A stretch of 60,729 nt of DNA from Planctomycetaceae bacterium. GTDB taxonomy: Bacteria; Planctomycetota; Phycisphaerae; SM23-33. Below the pieces are notes generated by a model. It did no database searches, was not told the origin of the DNA, and saw nothing but the letters and a program-made list of their open reading frames with translations. Where the stretch lies: contig JAJFVE010000108.1 in assembly GCA_021371965.1 (NCBI GenBank), forward strand, positions 1-60,729, in the 5' to 3' direction. Positions 1-9,473 of this stretch are shown here, piece after piece. Each line of letters starts with the position of its first letter. Position 1 is the first letter of the stretch. The translations under genes were made by a program, and so were the position numbers.

Positions 1-1
1 C

Positions 2-706
<705 letters not shown>

Positions 707-760
707 AGTAATTGCCAATTGCCGATTGGCAATTGCCAATTGAATTGAACAACAAGAACA

Positions 761-790
761 GGCGGGCGTCCCTCGGGGCGCCCGCTTGTG
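761..790 (+). terminator. Hairpin downstream of the sigma factor gene
   Basis: A GCGGGCG / CGCCCGC stem with a short loop starts about 55 bases after the sigma factor stop and is followed by TTGTGTTT. It is a plausible intrinsic terminator, although the T run is interrupted. The stretch just before it (710-745) is an AT-rich run of repeated AATTGCCAATT units. Confidence 0.55.
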
Positions 791-852
791 TTTACGGCAG
801 GTTCCTTCGCCGATTGGTGTTTCCGCGGCCTGAAGGGCCGCTGGTTCGTCAG

Positions 853-895
853 CCCAGGGCAAAGCGGCGAGCGCAGCGAGTCGCGCCGCCCTGGG
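853..895. repeat. Palindromic intergenic repeat (CCCAGGGC type)
   Basis: The arms CCCAGGGC..GCGGCG and CGCCGC..CCTGGG flank a GAGCGCAGCGAG centre. The hairpin lies between the sigma factor and the SGNH-like gene. Short open frames crossing it look like by-products of the GC-rich palindrome. Confidence 0.6.
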
Positions 896-977
896 TAGGG
901 CAGACATTGTTGTTGAAGCTCTGAAAGAGCGACACAAAGTTCTTGGCGAGATTCAGCTCCTCCTTTACTATTTGGAC

Positions 978-1715
978 ATGAACACCAGTCGCCTCATTAC
1001 CGCAATCGGGCTTGCCTGCACGCTCCTTATCTCTTTCGCCGCTGTGGCGCAAAACGCCGCCACCAAGCCCGCGACCGATCAACCGCCCTTCCCCGCCGCG
1101 CAGGCGGGCAAGACCGTCAAGATCGCCGTCATCGGCGATGGGGCGGCTCGGTTTGGTCCGCCGCTGGAAAAGCTGCTGGGCAATGGCTACCAGGTCAAGA
1201 GCTTCTGCACCAACGACCACAGCATCCTGCGGACGAACCTGCGATGCGTCTGGAAGCGATACGAATCAGTCAAGGCCGAGGCGTACAAGCCCGACGTCTT
1301 CATCCTGATGTTCGAGCACGCCGCCAGCCGCCCCAACACCTGGACGCACGACGCCGGCCGCTACGTCGGCGACTACAAGGACTTCATCGCCCGCCTGAAG
1401 GGCAAAGTCCCGGCCGCCCAGGTCTACATCTGCCTGCCCCCGCCGCTCAAACCCGACTGCCACTACGGCGTCAACGCCGAGCAGTTGACCAAAGGCGTTC
1501 TCCCCGCCATCCGCAAGGTCGCGGCCGAGACGAAGCTCCCCCTAATCGACACGCACACCCCCCTGACCGCCAACCTGGACGCCAACGTAGGCGGCGACGG
1601 CGTCTTCCCCACCCCCGAAGGCGCTGAGTTGATGGCCGCCGTCATCTACAAGTCCCTGACCGGCAAAGAAGCCCCCACGGCCGCCACCCAACCCGCCGCC
1701 ACGCCACCTAAGTAA
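978..1715 (+). CDS. Secreted SGNH/GDSL-like protein lacking the catalytic Ser and His
   Basis: The 245-residue protein starts at the ATG at 978. An upstream in-frame TTG adds only two residues and breaks the signal peptide. Residues 1-22 are a clear signal peptide ending in AVAQ. The mature part has an SGNH-like layout: a first strand VKIAVIGDG (residues 53-55 are Gly-Asp-Gly where Gly-Asp-Ser is expected) and a C-terminal block DGVFPTPEGAELMA (Asp207, with Phe210 where His is expected). Two of the three catalytic positions are therefore changed, so I infer a non-hydrolytic or divergent member. The tail is Pro/Ala/Thr-rich. It appears monocistronic, followed by a hairpin. Confidence 0.7.
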   Translation: MNTSRLITAIGLACTLLISFAAVAQNAATKPATDQPPFPAAQAGKTVKIAVIGDGAARFGPPLEKLLGNGYQVKSFCTNDHSILRTNLRCVWKRYESVKAEAYKPDVFILMFEHAASRPNTWTHDAGRYVGDYKDFIARLKGKVPAAQVYICLPPPLKPDCHYGVNAEQLTKGVLPAIRKVAAETKLPLIDTHTPLTANLDANVGGDGVFPTPEGAELMAAVIYKSLTGKEAPTAATQPAATPPK

Positions 1716-2019
1716 CCGCGGGGTGCCACGCACAGCTCCGTTGTGCGTGGCACCCAAAGCGTCCGCGAATTCTCCCTATACAATTTCAGGGGTTCTTCCC
1801 TATTTCAATACTGGAATGATTTGGGTATTTTACGCAGTTGCGCGGCTGCATTTGCGGCCTATGCCCCACGGGCAGAGTTGCGAAATCGCAAACGCACTTT
1901 CGATCTCATCGGCGCCGGACAAAACCAATGGCCGTGCTTAGCACGTATTCGTTTCCGCACAGTCGGCAATTCTACTCAGCGCCTTCTACAATGACCCATC
2001 GGGGGTTTGGTGTGAGCCC
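1716..2019. other. Intergenic region upstream of the CheB/CheR hybrid
   Basis: About 300 bases without a credible gene. It begins with a perfect 13-bp hairpin (1721-1755). The remainder is AT-richer than its surroundings and probably carries the promoter of the downstream hybrid kinase. No confident -35/-10 pair could be assigned. Confidence 0.5.
1721..1755. repeat. Perfect hairpin, GGGTGCCACGCAC family
   Basis: The 13-bp arms GGGTGCCACGCAC and GTGCGTGGCACCC face each other across a 9-base loop, directly after the SGNH-like gene. A degenerate copy of the same element lies at 60349-60381. It may act as a terminator or RNA-stability element, but it lacks a T run. Confidence 0.75.
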
Positions 2020-5000
2020 ATGAAACAGAAGTGCGATGAAAAGCAAAGTCAGAGCCAGACCAAAACGCCAATCATTATCGGGATCGGCGCTTCGGCCGGC
2101 GGGCTCGAGGCGATGAAGGAGTTCTTCGCCGCCCTGCCGCCTGACAGCGGCATGGCCTTCGTCATCGTCCAGCATCTCGACCCGACGCATGAAAGCCGCA
2201 TGGCCGAGATCCTGGGCAAGTCCACCTCCATGAAAGTGGTGCAGGCCCAGGATGGGATGAGCGTCCAAGCCAACACGGTCTACACCAACCCGCCCGGCAA
2301 AGTTCTGTGCCTCAACCAGGGGCGGTTCGTGCTCGACAGCGGCGCCCATCTCGGGCACGTCGAGGCCGCCATCGACAGCTTTCTGGCCTCGCTGGCGCAG
2401 GACCAGGGTGCCAAGTCCATCGCCATCATCCTCTCGGGCTCCAGCGGCTCCGACGGCCCACAGGGCGTGCGGGCGATCCGCAACGCCGGCGGGATGTGCA
2501 TGGCCCAGGACCCCGTCACCGCCAGATTTGCGCAGATGCCCCAGGCCGCCATCGACACCTCGCTGGTGGACTACATCCTGTCCCCGGGGCAGATGCCCGC
2601 GGCGCTCATGCAGTTCACCGAACATTCCGCCATCCTGGCCAAGGGCGGCGAACCCCCCGCCGGGACGGCGGGCGAACAGGTGGAGGACATTCTCAGGATC
2701 CTCCGCGCCGGCGCCGGCAGTGACTACCGCCACTACAAGCGCACGACGGTGCTCCGCCGCATCCAGCGCCGCATGGGCCTGCGCCAGGTGCGCGACATGG
2801 CCGACTACATCACGCTGCTCCTCAGGGACAGCGCCGAGGTGACGCACCTGTCGCAGGACATGCTCATCGGCGTCAGCGCGTTCTTCCGCGACAGCGAAGC
2901 CTTCGACGAGTTGACCGCCACCGTTATCGCCCCCATGGCCGCCAAGCGAGATGACGACTTGCCCTTGCGGGCCTGGGTCGTCGGATGCGCCACCGGCGAA
3001 GAGGCTTACTCCGTGGCCATGCTCCTGCTCGAGGCGCGCTCGGCCGCGGGCAAGGCCTGCCCGGTGCAGGTCTTCGCCACCGACATCGACGAGGCGGCTC
3101 TGGAAGCCGCCCGCAGCGGCACGTACCCCCTGAGCATCGCGGACAATGTCTCGCCCAAGCGGCTGGAGACCTTCTTCATACGATCGGGGCAGACGTACCG
3201 CGTGAGCAAGGCCTTGCGGGACGTGATCGTCTTCTCACGCCACAACGTGCTGACCGACCCGCCGTTCTCCAAGCTGGACCTGGTCTCCTGCCGCAACGTG
3301 CTGATCTACCTTGAGCCGCCGGCCCAGCGCAAGGTGCTCTCGGTCTTCAGCTTCGCCCTCAACGTCGGTGGCCACCTGCTGCTGGGCAAGTCCGAAGGCG
3401 TGGCGGGAATGGAAAACCTCTTCGACCCGATCTCGCGCGCCAATCGGATCTACCGTCTGACGCGCTCCAATCGCCAGGCCGGCAGCGAGCTGCCCCCATA
3501 CTTCAACGGGCAGAAGCGCGGCGTCGCCGAGCGAGAGCCGGCGCGGCCACCCGCTGCGATCCTCTCGCAGGCGAACCTGGAGTCGATCCTGCGTCACTTC
3601 GACGCCAGCGTGGTGCTCGTCGAGCCCGAGGGCAAGATCCTGTTCTTCCACGGGCGGATGGAGAAGTACCTCGGCCATCCCGAGGGGCCGGCGAGTTTGA
3701 ACATCCTGGACATGAGCCCCGGCGGGATCTTCTCGGCCAAACTCCGCCGCGCGATGACCAAAGCCATGGCGGAAAACCAGACCGTGCGCCTTGCTCATGT
3801 CCCCCTGCCGCGGGATGGCACGCCGCTGGTGGACCTGACGGTCATCCCTGTGCCCCAGAACATCGGCGGGGGCAAGATGCTGGCCGTCATCTTTGAAGAA
3901 GCCCGCCCCGCCAAACGCGCCGCCGGCGCCGCGGCGGTGGCCGAGGAAGAACCGCTGGTCGCCCAGCTCGAGGCCGAACTCAAAGCCCTGCGAACCGAAT
4001 TGAGCACCCATACCGAGGACTTCGACGCCGCCAACGAGGAGCTCAAGGCCGCCAACGAAGAAATGATGTCGATGAACGAGGAGCTCCAGTCGGCCAATGA
4101 GGAACTGGAGAGCTCCAAGGAAGAACTGCAGTCAGTTAACGAAGAGCTCAATACCGTTAACAGCCAGCTCAACGACAAAGTCGGCGAGTTGACCACCATC
4201 AACAACGACCTGGCGAACCTGCTGGGGGCTACCGAGATCGCGACGATCTTTTTGGACGGGCAACTGCGCATCCGGCGCTTCACCCCCCGGGCGACGGAAC
4301 TGCTCAACGTGATCGACTCGGATATCGGGCGTCCGCTGAGCCACCTGACGGGCAGCTTCATAAACGTGGACCTCTCGATCGACGCCCAGGGCGTTCTCAA
4401 GAGCCTCACGCCGCTGGAGAAGGAAGTGCAGGCCGGCGGCGGGCGGTGGTATACGCTGCGGGTTCTGCCCTTCCGCACGCTGGACGACCGGATCGACGGG
4501 GTCGTCATCACCTTCTCCGAGGTCACGCGCCTCAAGAACGTCCAGGACCAGCTTAGTTTCGAGAAGACGTATTCCGAGAGTGTTGTCGAGACGGTGCGTC
4601 ATCCGCTGCTGGTGCTCGACGAGCAACTGCACGTCATGCTGGCCAACCGCGCTTTCTTTGAGACCTTCCGGGTCGACCCGGGACAGACCATCGGGCGACA
4701 AGTGTTCAAGTTGGGCAATGGGCAGTGGAATATCCCCGAGCTTCGCACGCTGATCGAGGAGGTCATCCCCAAGGAATCGGCATTCCAGGATTTCCGCGTG
4801 GAACACGAGTTTCCTGATATCGGATGCAAGGTCATGCTCATGAGCGGGCGGCACATCCCGCCTCCCCCCGACATGCCCCAACGCCTGCTGCTGACCATCG
4901 AGGATATTACCCAGCGCGAGGGCGACCGCGAGAGACTCAGCGCCCTCAACGCCAGCCTCGAAGACCGAACAAAATTGTCCGAGCACCGCGCGCAGCAACT

Positions 5001-6108
5001 GCGGGCGATGGCCAGCGATTTGGCCCACAGCGAACAGCGAGAGCGCGAGCGCCTGGCTCAACTGCTCCACGACAATCTCCAGCAACTCCTGGTCGGCGCA
5101 AAATTCCAGCTTGGCGCCACGCGATCCCGCATAAAAGACGACCACGCGCTCAGCGCCCTCGATGCCACCGACAATCTGCTTTCCCGCTCGATCGAGGCCT
5201 CGCGGGCTCTGACGGCCGAGCTGAGCCCGACCATCCTGTACGAGGCCGGACTGGGCGCCGCACTGCCCTGGCTGGGACGGCAGATGGAGGCCACCCAGGG
5301 CTTCAAACTCACGACCCGGGTCAACGCCTCGGTGCCCCTCGATGAGGAAGGCGTGGCCATGCTGCTGTTCTCGGCCGCGCGCGAACTGCTGCTCAACGTG
5401 GTCAAGCACGCCGGCGTCAAGGCGGCCACCGTCACGCTGGACCGGATCGAGGGCGACCTGGTGCAGGTGGTGGTCAGCGACGAAGGCGAAGGGTTCGATC
5501 CCGGCAAGGTGCATGCGGATAAGGAAGCAGTCTCGGGGCTGGGGCTGTTCAGCCTGCAGCAGAGGCTCGAGCACGTGGGAGGCTCGTGCAAGATCGAAAG
5601 CGCCCCCGGCAAGGGCACGCGCGTGACGCTGACGGCCAAGGTGGGCCCACCTCGCAAAGCGTCCGGCCGCCCTGTTGCGCGGGCGAGCGTGGCGGAGCCG
5701 CTCGCCGCCGCGGCGGACAGCGAGGGCGCCGCCGGCAAGATTCGCGTGCTGCTGGTGGACGACCACCCCATCGTGCGCCAGGGTCTGGCGGGCATTCTCA
5801 ATCACGAAAGCGACATTGTGGTGGTCGCCGAGGCCGGCAGCGGCGAAGAGGCCATCGAATTGTCACGCCGCCATCAGCCCGACGTGATCATCATGGACAT
5901 CAGCATGCCCGGGATGAGCGGCGTCGAGGCCACCGCGAAGATCGTCGCCCAGCGCCCGCAGTCCAAGATCATCGGCCTGTCGATGTACGCCGAAGCCGAC
6001 CGCGGCGAAGAAATCCGCCGCTACGGCGCCGTAGCCTACGTCAGCAAAGGCGGCCCGTCCGAAGACCTGATAGCCGCCATCCGTGCGGCCGCGGGGAAAC
6101 AACTTTAA
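2020..6108 (+). CDS. CheB-CheR-PAS-histidine kinase-receiver hybrid
   Basis: A single 1362-residue chain. Residues about 18-200 are a CheB methylesterase domain with Ser25 (GASAGG), His52 (VQHL) and Asp145. Residues about 218-478 are a CheR methyltransferase (CATGEEAYS, SAM-binding; FRDSEAF). Residues about 648-727 are a Glu/Asn-rich coiled coil, followed by two PAS-like domains (about 733-845 and 851-964). Next come an HisKA_3-type dimerisation helix with His1017 (LLHDNLQQ), a HATPase domain (about 1118-1207, GLGLFSLQQR) and a NarL-type receiver with Asp1293. The receiver has no DNA-binding output domain. CheB/CheR sensor fusions are known. The terminal receiver makes this one a self-contained phosphorelay. 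No signal peptide or membrane segment is visible, so it should be cytoplasmic. The ATG at 2020 gives the usual CheB N-terminus. Confidence 0.93.
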   Translation: MKQKCDEKQSQSQTKTPIIIGIGASAGGLEAMKEFFAALPPDSGMAFVIVQHLDPTHESRMAEILGKSTSMKVVQAQDGMSVQANTVYTNPPGKVLCLNQGRFVLDSGAHLGHVEAAIDSFLASLAQDQGAKSIAIILSGSSGSDGPQGVRAIRNAGGMCMAQDPVTARFAQMPQAAIDTSLVDYILSPGQMPAALMQFTEHSAILAKGGEPPAGTAGEQVEDILRILRAGAGSDYRHYKRTTVLRRIQRRMGLRQVRDMADYITLLLRDSAEVTHLSQDMLIGVSAFFRDSEAFDELTATVIAPMAAKRDDDLPLRAWVVGCATGEEAYSVAMLLLEARSAAGKACPVQVFATDIDEAALEAARSGTYPLSIADNVSPKRLETFFIRSGQTYRVSKALRDVIVFSRHNVLTDPPFSKLDLVSCRNVLIYLEPPAQRKVLSVFSFALNVGGHLLLGKSEGVAGMENLFDPISRANRIYRLTRSNRQAGSELPPYFNGQKRGVAEREPARPPAAILSQANLESILRHFDASVVLVEPEGKILFFHGRMEKYLGHPEGPASLNILDMSPGGIFSAKLRRAMTKAMAENQTVRLAHVPLPRDGTPLVDLTVIPVPQNIGGGKMLAVIFEEARPAKRAAGAAAVAEEEPLVAQLEAELKALRTELSTHTEDFDAANEELKAANEEMMSMNEELQSANEELESSKEELQSVNEELNTVNSQLNDKVGELTTINNDLANLLGATEIATIFLDGQLRIRRFTPRATELLNVIDSDIGRPLSHLTGSFINVDLSIDAQGVLKSLTPLEKEVQAGGGRWYTLRVLPFRTLDDRIDGVVITFSEVTRLKNVQDQLSFEKTYSESVVETVRHPLLVLDEQLHVMLANRAFFETFRVDPGQTIGRQVFKLGNGQWNIPELRTLIEEVIPKESAFQDFRVEHEFPDIGCKVMLMSGRHIPPPPDMPQRLLLTIEDITQREGDRERLSALNASLEDRTKLSEHRAQQLRAMASDLAHSEQRERERLAQLLHDNLQQLLVGAKFQLGATRSRIKDDHALSALDATDNLLSRSIEASRALTAELSPTILYEAGLGAALPWLGRQMEATQGFKLTTRVNASVPLDEEGVAMLLFSAARELLLNVVKHAGVKAATVTLDRIEGDLVQVVVSDEGEGFDPGKVHADKEAVSGLGLFSLQQRLEHVGGSCKIESAPGKGTRVTLTAKVGPPRKASGRPVARASVAEPLAAAADSEGAAGKIRVLLVDDHPIVRQGLAGILNHESDIVVVAEAGSGEEAIELSRRHQPDVIIMDISMPGMSGVEATAKIVAQRPQSKIIGLSMYAEADRGEEIRRYGAVAYVSKGGPSEDLIAAIRAAAGKQL

Positions 6109-6174
6109 CCGCAAAGGTCGCAGAGAGCGCAGAGGGGGAAAGAACGCGGATGGGTGGATGGATGGGAAAACCAC

Positions 6175-6225
6175 CGGGTGCCATGGCGGCCGTTCCTCAG
6201 CCGCCATGGCACCCGGGTTTTAATG
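6175..6225. terminator. Perfect 15-bp hairpin between convergent genes
   Basis: The arms CGGGTGCCATGGCGG and CCGCCATGGCACCCG are exactly complementary. They are followed on the plus strand by GGTTTTAATGTTTT and on the minus strand by GGTTTTCCC. Its place between two convergent stops fits a bidirectional terminator. A degraded relative sits at 49168-49254. Just upstream (6109-6140) lies a single arm of the CGCAAAGG/CGCAGAG repeat family. Confidence 0.7.
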
Positions 6226-6255
6226 TTTTCCTGGCTACTGGCTACGGGCTACCGG

Positions 6256-8259
6256 CTACTGCTCCAAATTCAGCCACTTCACCTCAGCGTCGGTCAGCTT
6301 CACGTCCAACGCTTCGTAGGACGGCACGCCTTCGGCCAGGGTCGCCGGGCCGATCATGGCGTACTGGGGGAACTTCTGGGCCAGCACGTAGGCCAGGGCG
6401 ATGCTCATCGGATGGGCGTTTTTCTTCTTGGCCAGTTCGAAACAGCGGGCCTGGCGTTTGAAGTTGTCGTCGCTGTACCAGCAGTGCATCATGAACTTGT
6501 CGTCGGTCTTGTCCGGGGCGGCCATGCCGGGGACGAAGAATCCGCGGGCCTGGCTCGACCAGGCAAGGTTGGGCGTCTGTGTCTTAAGGTGCCAGGCCAG
6601 GTTCGTCGGCTCGCTGGCGGCCACGCAGCCGGCCCAGACGGGGTTGACCATCTGCGCCAGGGAGAAGTTGTTGCTCAGGGCCGCGAAGGGCGTCTTGCCG
6701 GCCTTGGCGGCGTAGGCGTTGGCCTCTTCGAATCGCTTGGTCGTCCAGTTGCTGCCGCCAAAGGCCCGCACCAGGCCCTTGGCCTTGAGCTCGTTGAGGA
6801 CGTCGACGAACTCGCCGGCCGGGATCTCCGGGTTGTCGCGGTGCATCATGTAGATGTCGGCGTAGGGCGTGCCGACGCGGTCGAGGCTGACCATGAACTG
6901 CTCGACGAGGGCCTTGGGGTTGCAGTAAGGGGTGTGGGCGCCCTTGATGACGACCACGACCTGCTCGCGGATATTGCGGTTCTTGATCCACAGGCCCAGC
7001 AGCTTTTCGGTGTTGCCGCCGCCGTAAATGTGAGCGGTATCAAAAGCGTTGCCGCCGCGGGCGAAGAACTCGTCAAACAGCGCGGTCGCGTGGGCGATGT
7101 TCGTCTGCACCATCGTGCCCATGACCAGGCGCGAGATCTTCTTGCCCACGCCGGGCAGTTCGCCGTAGGGCATCTTGTTGGGCTGGCGCACCGTCAGGGG
7201 CAGTTTGCTGACCGGCCGGGCGTACGCCTCGACGGTTTCGCACGGATAGCTCAGGCCGATGGCGGCGCGCCACTTGTCGATAGTGGCGGCCTGGCCGATG
7301 CTGTCGGCGGGAGTCATCGCAGGCGAGGGGGCCTGGCGCTTGTCGATGGCGGCCGCGGCCACGTCGGCCTCGAGGGCGTAGATGCCCTTGGGGACGTCGA
7401 TCTCGATGGTCTGCTCGCCCTTGGAGTAGGAGACGAGCTTGAAGGAGACCTTGCCGGCTTCGCGGCCCTGGCAGAACCACGGGGAGGGGATGGTGATGAC
7501 GCCGTCGCTGCCGTAGATGACGACCTGGTTGTCGGCGCTGATCTGCACGCCGGTGACCAGGCGGGCGATGATGTCGTTGGGGAACTTCAGGTTCGCGACG
7601 GCCCACTCGTCGACGCCGGTGTCGCCGATGCGGCCCATGCCCTGGACCTCGATGGGCTCGGCGACTTCCTTGCCCAGCGCCGCCCCGGCGATCAGCCGCG
7701 CCATCGAGACGGTGTAGCAGCCGACGTCCAGAATGCCGCCGCCGCCTAGCGCCGGGTTCATCAGCCGCCCCTGCAGGTTGCCGTAGCCGCACTGGAAGGC
7801 GAACGAGGCGTTGATCATCTTGACCTGCCCGATGGCGCCGCCGCGGATCAGCTCGACGAGCTTGGCCGTCTGCGGGTTGCAGCGGTACATGAAGGCCTCC
7901 ATCACCAGCACGTCGTTGCGGCGGGCGGCCTCGATGATCGTCTGCACGTCGAACTGGTTCATCGCCAGCGGCTTTTCGCACAGGATGTGCTTGCCGGCGT
8001 CGGCGGCCTTGACCGCCCACTCGGCGTGCATCGGGTGCGGCGTGGAGATGTAGACCGCGTCGATATCCTTGTCGGCCAGCAGCTCTTCGTAGCTGCCGTA
8101 GGCCTTGGGGATGCCCCACTGCTCGGCGAACTTCTTGGCCTTGTCGAGCGATCGGCTGGCACAGGCCATCGCCTTGCCGCTGTCGGTCTGCTTGAGTCCA
8201 TGAGCAAAGGCCCCGGCAATACCGCCACACGCCAACAGGCCCCAACGTACGTTCTTCAT
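6256..8259 (-). CDS. Gfo/Idh/MocA oxidoreductase fused to an aldo/keto reductase
   Basis: A 667-residue fusion. The ATG at 8259 was chosen because AAAGGAAG precedes it and the Rossmann fold starts at once (RWGLLACGGIAGAF). Residues 1 to about 335 are a Gfo/Idh/MocA dehydrogenase with the family's CEKPLAMN motif. From about 345 to the end is an aldo/keto reductase with the tetrad residues in place: Asp and Tyr in FDTAHIYGGG, Lys in VVVIKGAH, His in YMMHRDNP. Both halves use nicotinamide cofactors, so the chain could oxidise and reduce a sugar in sequence or recycle cofactor; this is inference. The substrate is unknown. No export signal is seen. It is divergent from the gene at 8470. Confidence 0.92.
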   Translation of the reverse strand: MKNVRWGLLACGGIAGAFAHGLKQTDSGKAMACASRSLDKAKKFAEQWGIPKAYGSYEELLADKDIDAVYISTPHPMHAEWAVKAADAGKHILCEKPLAMNQFDVQTIIEAARRNDVLVMEAFMYRCNPQTAKLVELIRGGAIGQVKMINASFAFQCGYGNLQGRLMNPALGGGGILDVGCYTVSMARLIAGAALGKEVAEPIEVQGMGRIGDTGVDEWAVANLKFPNDIIARLVTGVQISADNQVVIYGSDGVITIPSPWFCQGREAGKVSFKLVSYSKGEQTIEIDVPKGIYALEADVAAAAIDKRQAPSPAMTPADSIGQAATIDKWRAAIGLSYPCETVEAYARPVSKLPLTVRQPNKMPYGELPGVGKKISRLVMGTMVQTNIAHATALFDEFFARGGNAFDTAHIYGGGNTEKLLGLWIKNRNIREQVVVVIKGAHTPYCNPKALVEQFMVSLDRVGTPYADIYMMHRDNPEIPAGEFVDVLNELKAKGLVRAFGGSNWTTKRFEEANAYAAKAGKTPFAALSNNFSLAQMVNPVWAGCVAASEPTNLAWHLKTQTPNLAWSSQARGFFVPGMAAPDKTDDKFMMHCWYSDDNFKRQARCFELAKKKNAHPMSIALAYVLAQKFPQYAMIGPATLAEGVPSYEALDVKLTDAEVKWLNLEQ

Positions 8260-8347
8260 GATCGTCTTCCTTTCGCAGTGCAGTGTGGGTAATGCGGAGT
8301 GTTCTACCTGTGGCTTAGGGAATATGCAATACACGAATTGGAGAAGC

Positions 8348-8460
8348 AAGATCCTCGATCCTCGGTCCCAGATCCTAGGAAAAACAGAAACAAGAACGGA
8401 TAATGGGTGGCCATGATCGGGTTGTTTTCTTCACCTAGGATCAAGGATCTAGGATCTTTT
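8348..8460. repeat. Imperfect inverted repeat of GATCCTAGG-type units
   Basis: The left arm (8348-8379) contains AAGATCCT..GATCCT..AGATCCTAGG. The right arm (8434-8460) contains CCTAGGATC..GGATCTAGGATCTTTT. They fold back on each other around a 54-base loop in the divergent promoter region. If the downstream frame were started at 8413 it would translate through this repeat, which argues for the later start. Confidence 0.65.
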
Positions 8461-8469
8461 TACACAGCC

Positions 8470-9237
8470 ATGGAACTATTGCCAACATCTGACTCGGCCA
8501 CCATTGGCATCGAGACCGGCATTGAAGAAGTGGGCCCTCTGCAACTATGGGCGCCGGAGGGCATCGCCACCGACACGGGCTTTTCGTCGATCTATCCCTT
8601 TGGCCAGTGGCGCGGCGACGAGCGTCGGCTGGTCCAGGAGATCGAGCCGCCCCAGTGCTTCGCGCCACAGACCAACATTCCCAAGATCGATCCGCAGACG
8701 ATGGAGTACGACGGCATCCGCTTTCCAGTCGATCAAAGCGTGCGATGGCGCACGGTCGTCGAGGCCGACAACGACTCTGTGAGATACGCCATCACGCTGA
8801 CGAATCTGGGCCAGCAGCCGATGGTCAAGCCTGGCGCGGCGATCTGCACGAAGTTTCTCGACGGTTCCTGGTGGTCGCTGGAGGACACCTTCGTCTTCAG
8901 CGGTGGGCGGCGCGTTTCGCTGGCCCAGCTCGGCCGCGGCGGTGGACGCGCCAATGAGTATCAAGCCTTCCTGATGAAAGGCCAGACTTACAATCACGAG
9001 TTCTACAAGCAGTTCTGGGGTTTCAACGCCGCGCAGCTCGATCAGCCGACCATGATCGCGCATAACCAAGCGGCCGGCGTCTGCATCGCCGTCAGCACGC
9101 CCGCGGCGTGGTTCATCCACAACAACAAGGGCAACCCGTGCATGGACATGATGATCGCCTTTGGCAAGCTGACCGACCCGCCGCTGGCCCCAGGCCAATC
9201 AGCCACAGCAGAAGGCTCGGTAGCGGTATTGAGATGA
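8470..9237 (+). CDS. Conserved-looking protein of unknown function
   Basis: A 255-residue protein read from the ATG at 8470. Earlier in-frame starts lie in an inverted repeat. There is no signal peptide and no transmembrane segment. The composition (aromatic-rich, many beta-type stretches such as RWRTVVEADNDSVRYAITL and FLDGSWWSLEDTF) suggests a beta-sandwich, perhaps like sugar-mutarotase folds, but I do not recognise a family. Divergent transcription from the sugar-oxidoreductase fusion hints at carbohydrate metabolism. No clear ribosome binding site precedes it. Confidence 0.6.
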   Translation: MELLPTSDSATIGIETGIEEVGPLQLWAPEGIATDTGFSSIYPFGQWRGDERRLVQEIEPPQCFAPQTNIPKIDPQTMEYDGIRFPVDQSVRWRTVVEADNDSVRYAITLTNLGQQPMVKPGAAICTKFLDGSWWSLEDTFVFSGGRRVSLAQLGRGGGRANEYQAFLMKGQTYNHEFYKQFWGFNAAQLDQPTMIAHNQAAGVCIAVSTPAAWFIHNNKGNPCMDMMIAFGKLTDPPLAPGQSATAEGSVAVLR

Positions 9238-9273
9238 GGGCCTGCTATCGCGGCTTCGGCTCCCGCGCGACTT

Positions 9274-9464
9274 CTTCGCCCCGAAGGGGCGATCAGGATA
9301 TAGCCGGGGGCGCACCAGCGTCCCCATACACAAGCCGCCCCGAAGGGGCGGCGGGTCTTTTGATCGGCGAACAAACCTACCGCCCCTTCGGGGCGGAGAT
9401 TAATAAGCGCGTGTTCCGGGGGCTTCCCCCCCGGCTAAATTCCGATCGCCCCTTCGGGGCTAAG
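9274..9464. repeat. Composite nested palindromic element (GCCCCGAAGGGGC family)
   Basis: Outer arms 9274-9311 and 9417-9464 are inverted copies: CGCCCCGAAGGGGCGATC then AGCCGGGGG. Between them lie two further hairpins, GCCGCCCCGAAGGGGCGGC (9334-9352) and CCGCCCCTTCGGGGCGG (9380-9396). The whole element fills the gap between the convergent unknown gene and the NtrC-type regulator. It resembles REP-type clusters. No transposase is encoded nearby. Confidence 0.8.
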
Positions 9465-9473
9465 AGGGCAGCT

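Noticed and set aside
890..977. Reading frame entering the SGNH-like gene from upstream (ADIVVEALKERH...)
   Set aside because: It derives from a repeat-adjacent stretch, would precede the signal peptide and has no start signal.
1800..1860. Possible sigma-54 promoter (TGGAATGATTTGGG) before the hybrid kinase
   Set aside because: The -12 GC dinucleotide is missing, and spacing does not match the -24/-12 pattern.
4132..5805. Long minus-strand frame opposite the CheB/CheR hybrid
   Set aside because: Antisense artefact of high-GC coding; the plus-strand frame has continuous recognisable domains.
6154..7749. Plus-strand frame opposite the oxidoreductase fusion
   Set aside because: Shadow of a gene with intact catalytic motifs on the other strand.
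8413..8469. Earlier start for the unknown gene at 8470
   Set aside because: It would translate an inverted repeat; the protein-like composition begins after 8470.
9240..9473. CRISPR array
   Set aside because: The repeats are nested palindromes in opposite orientations with no regular direct spacing.
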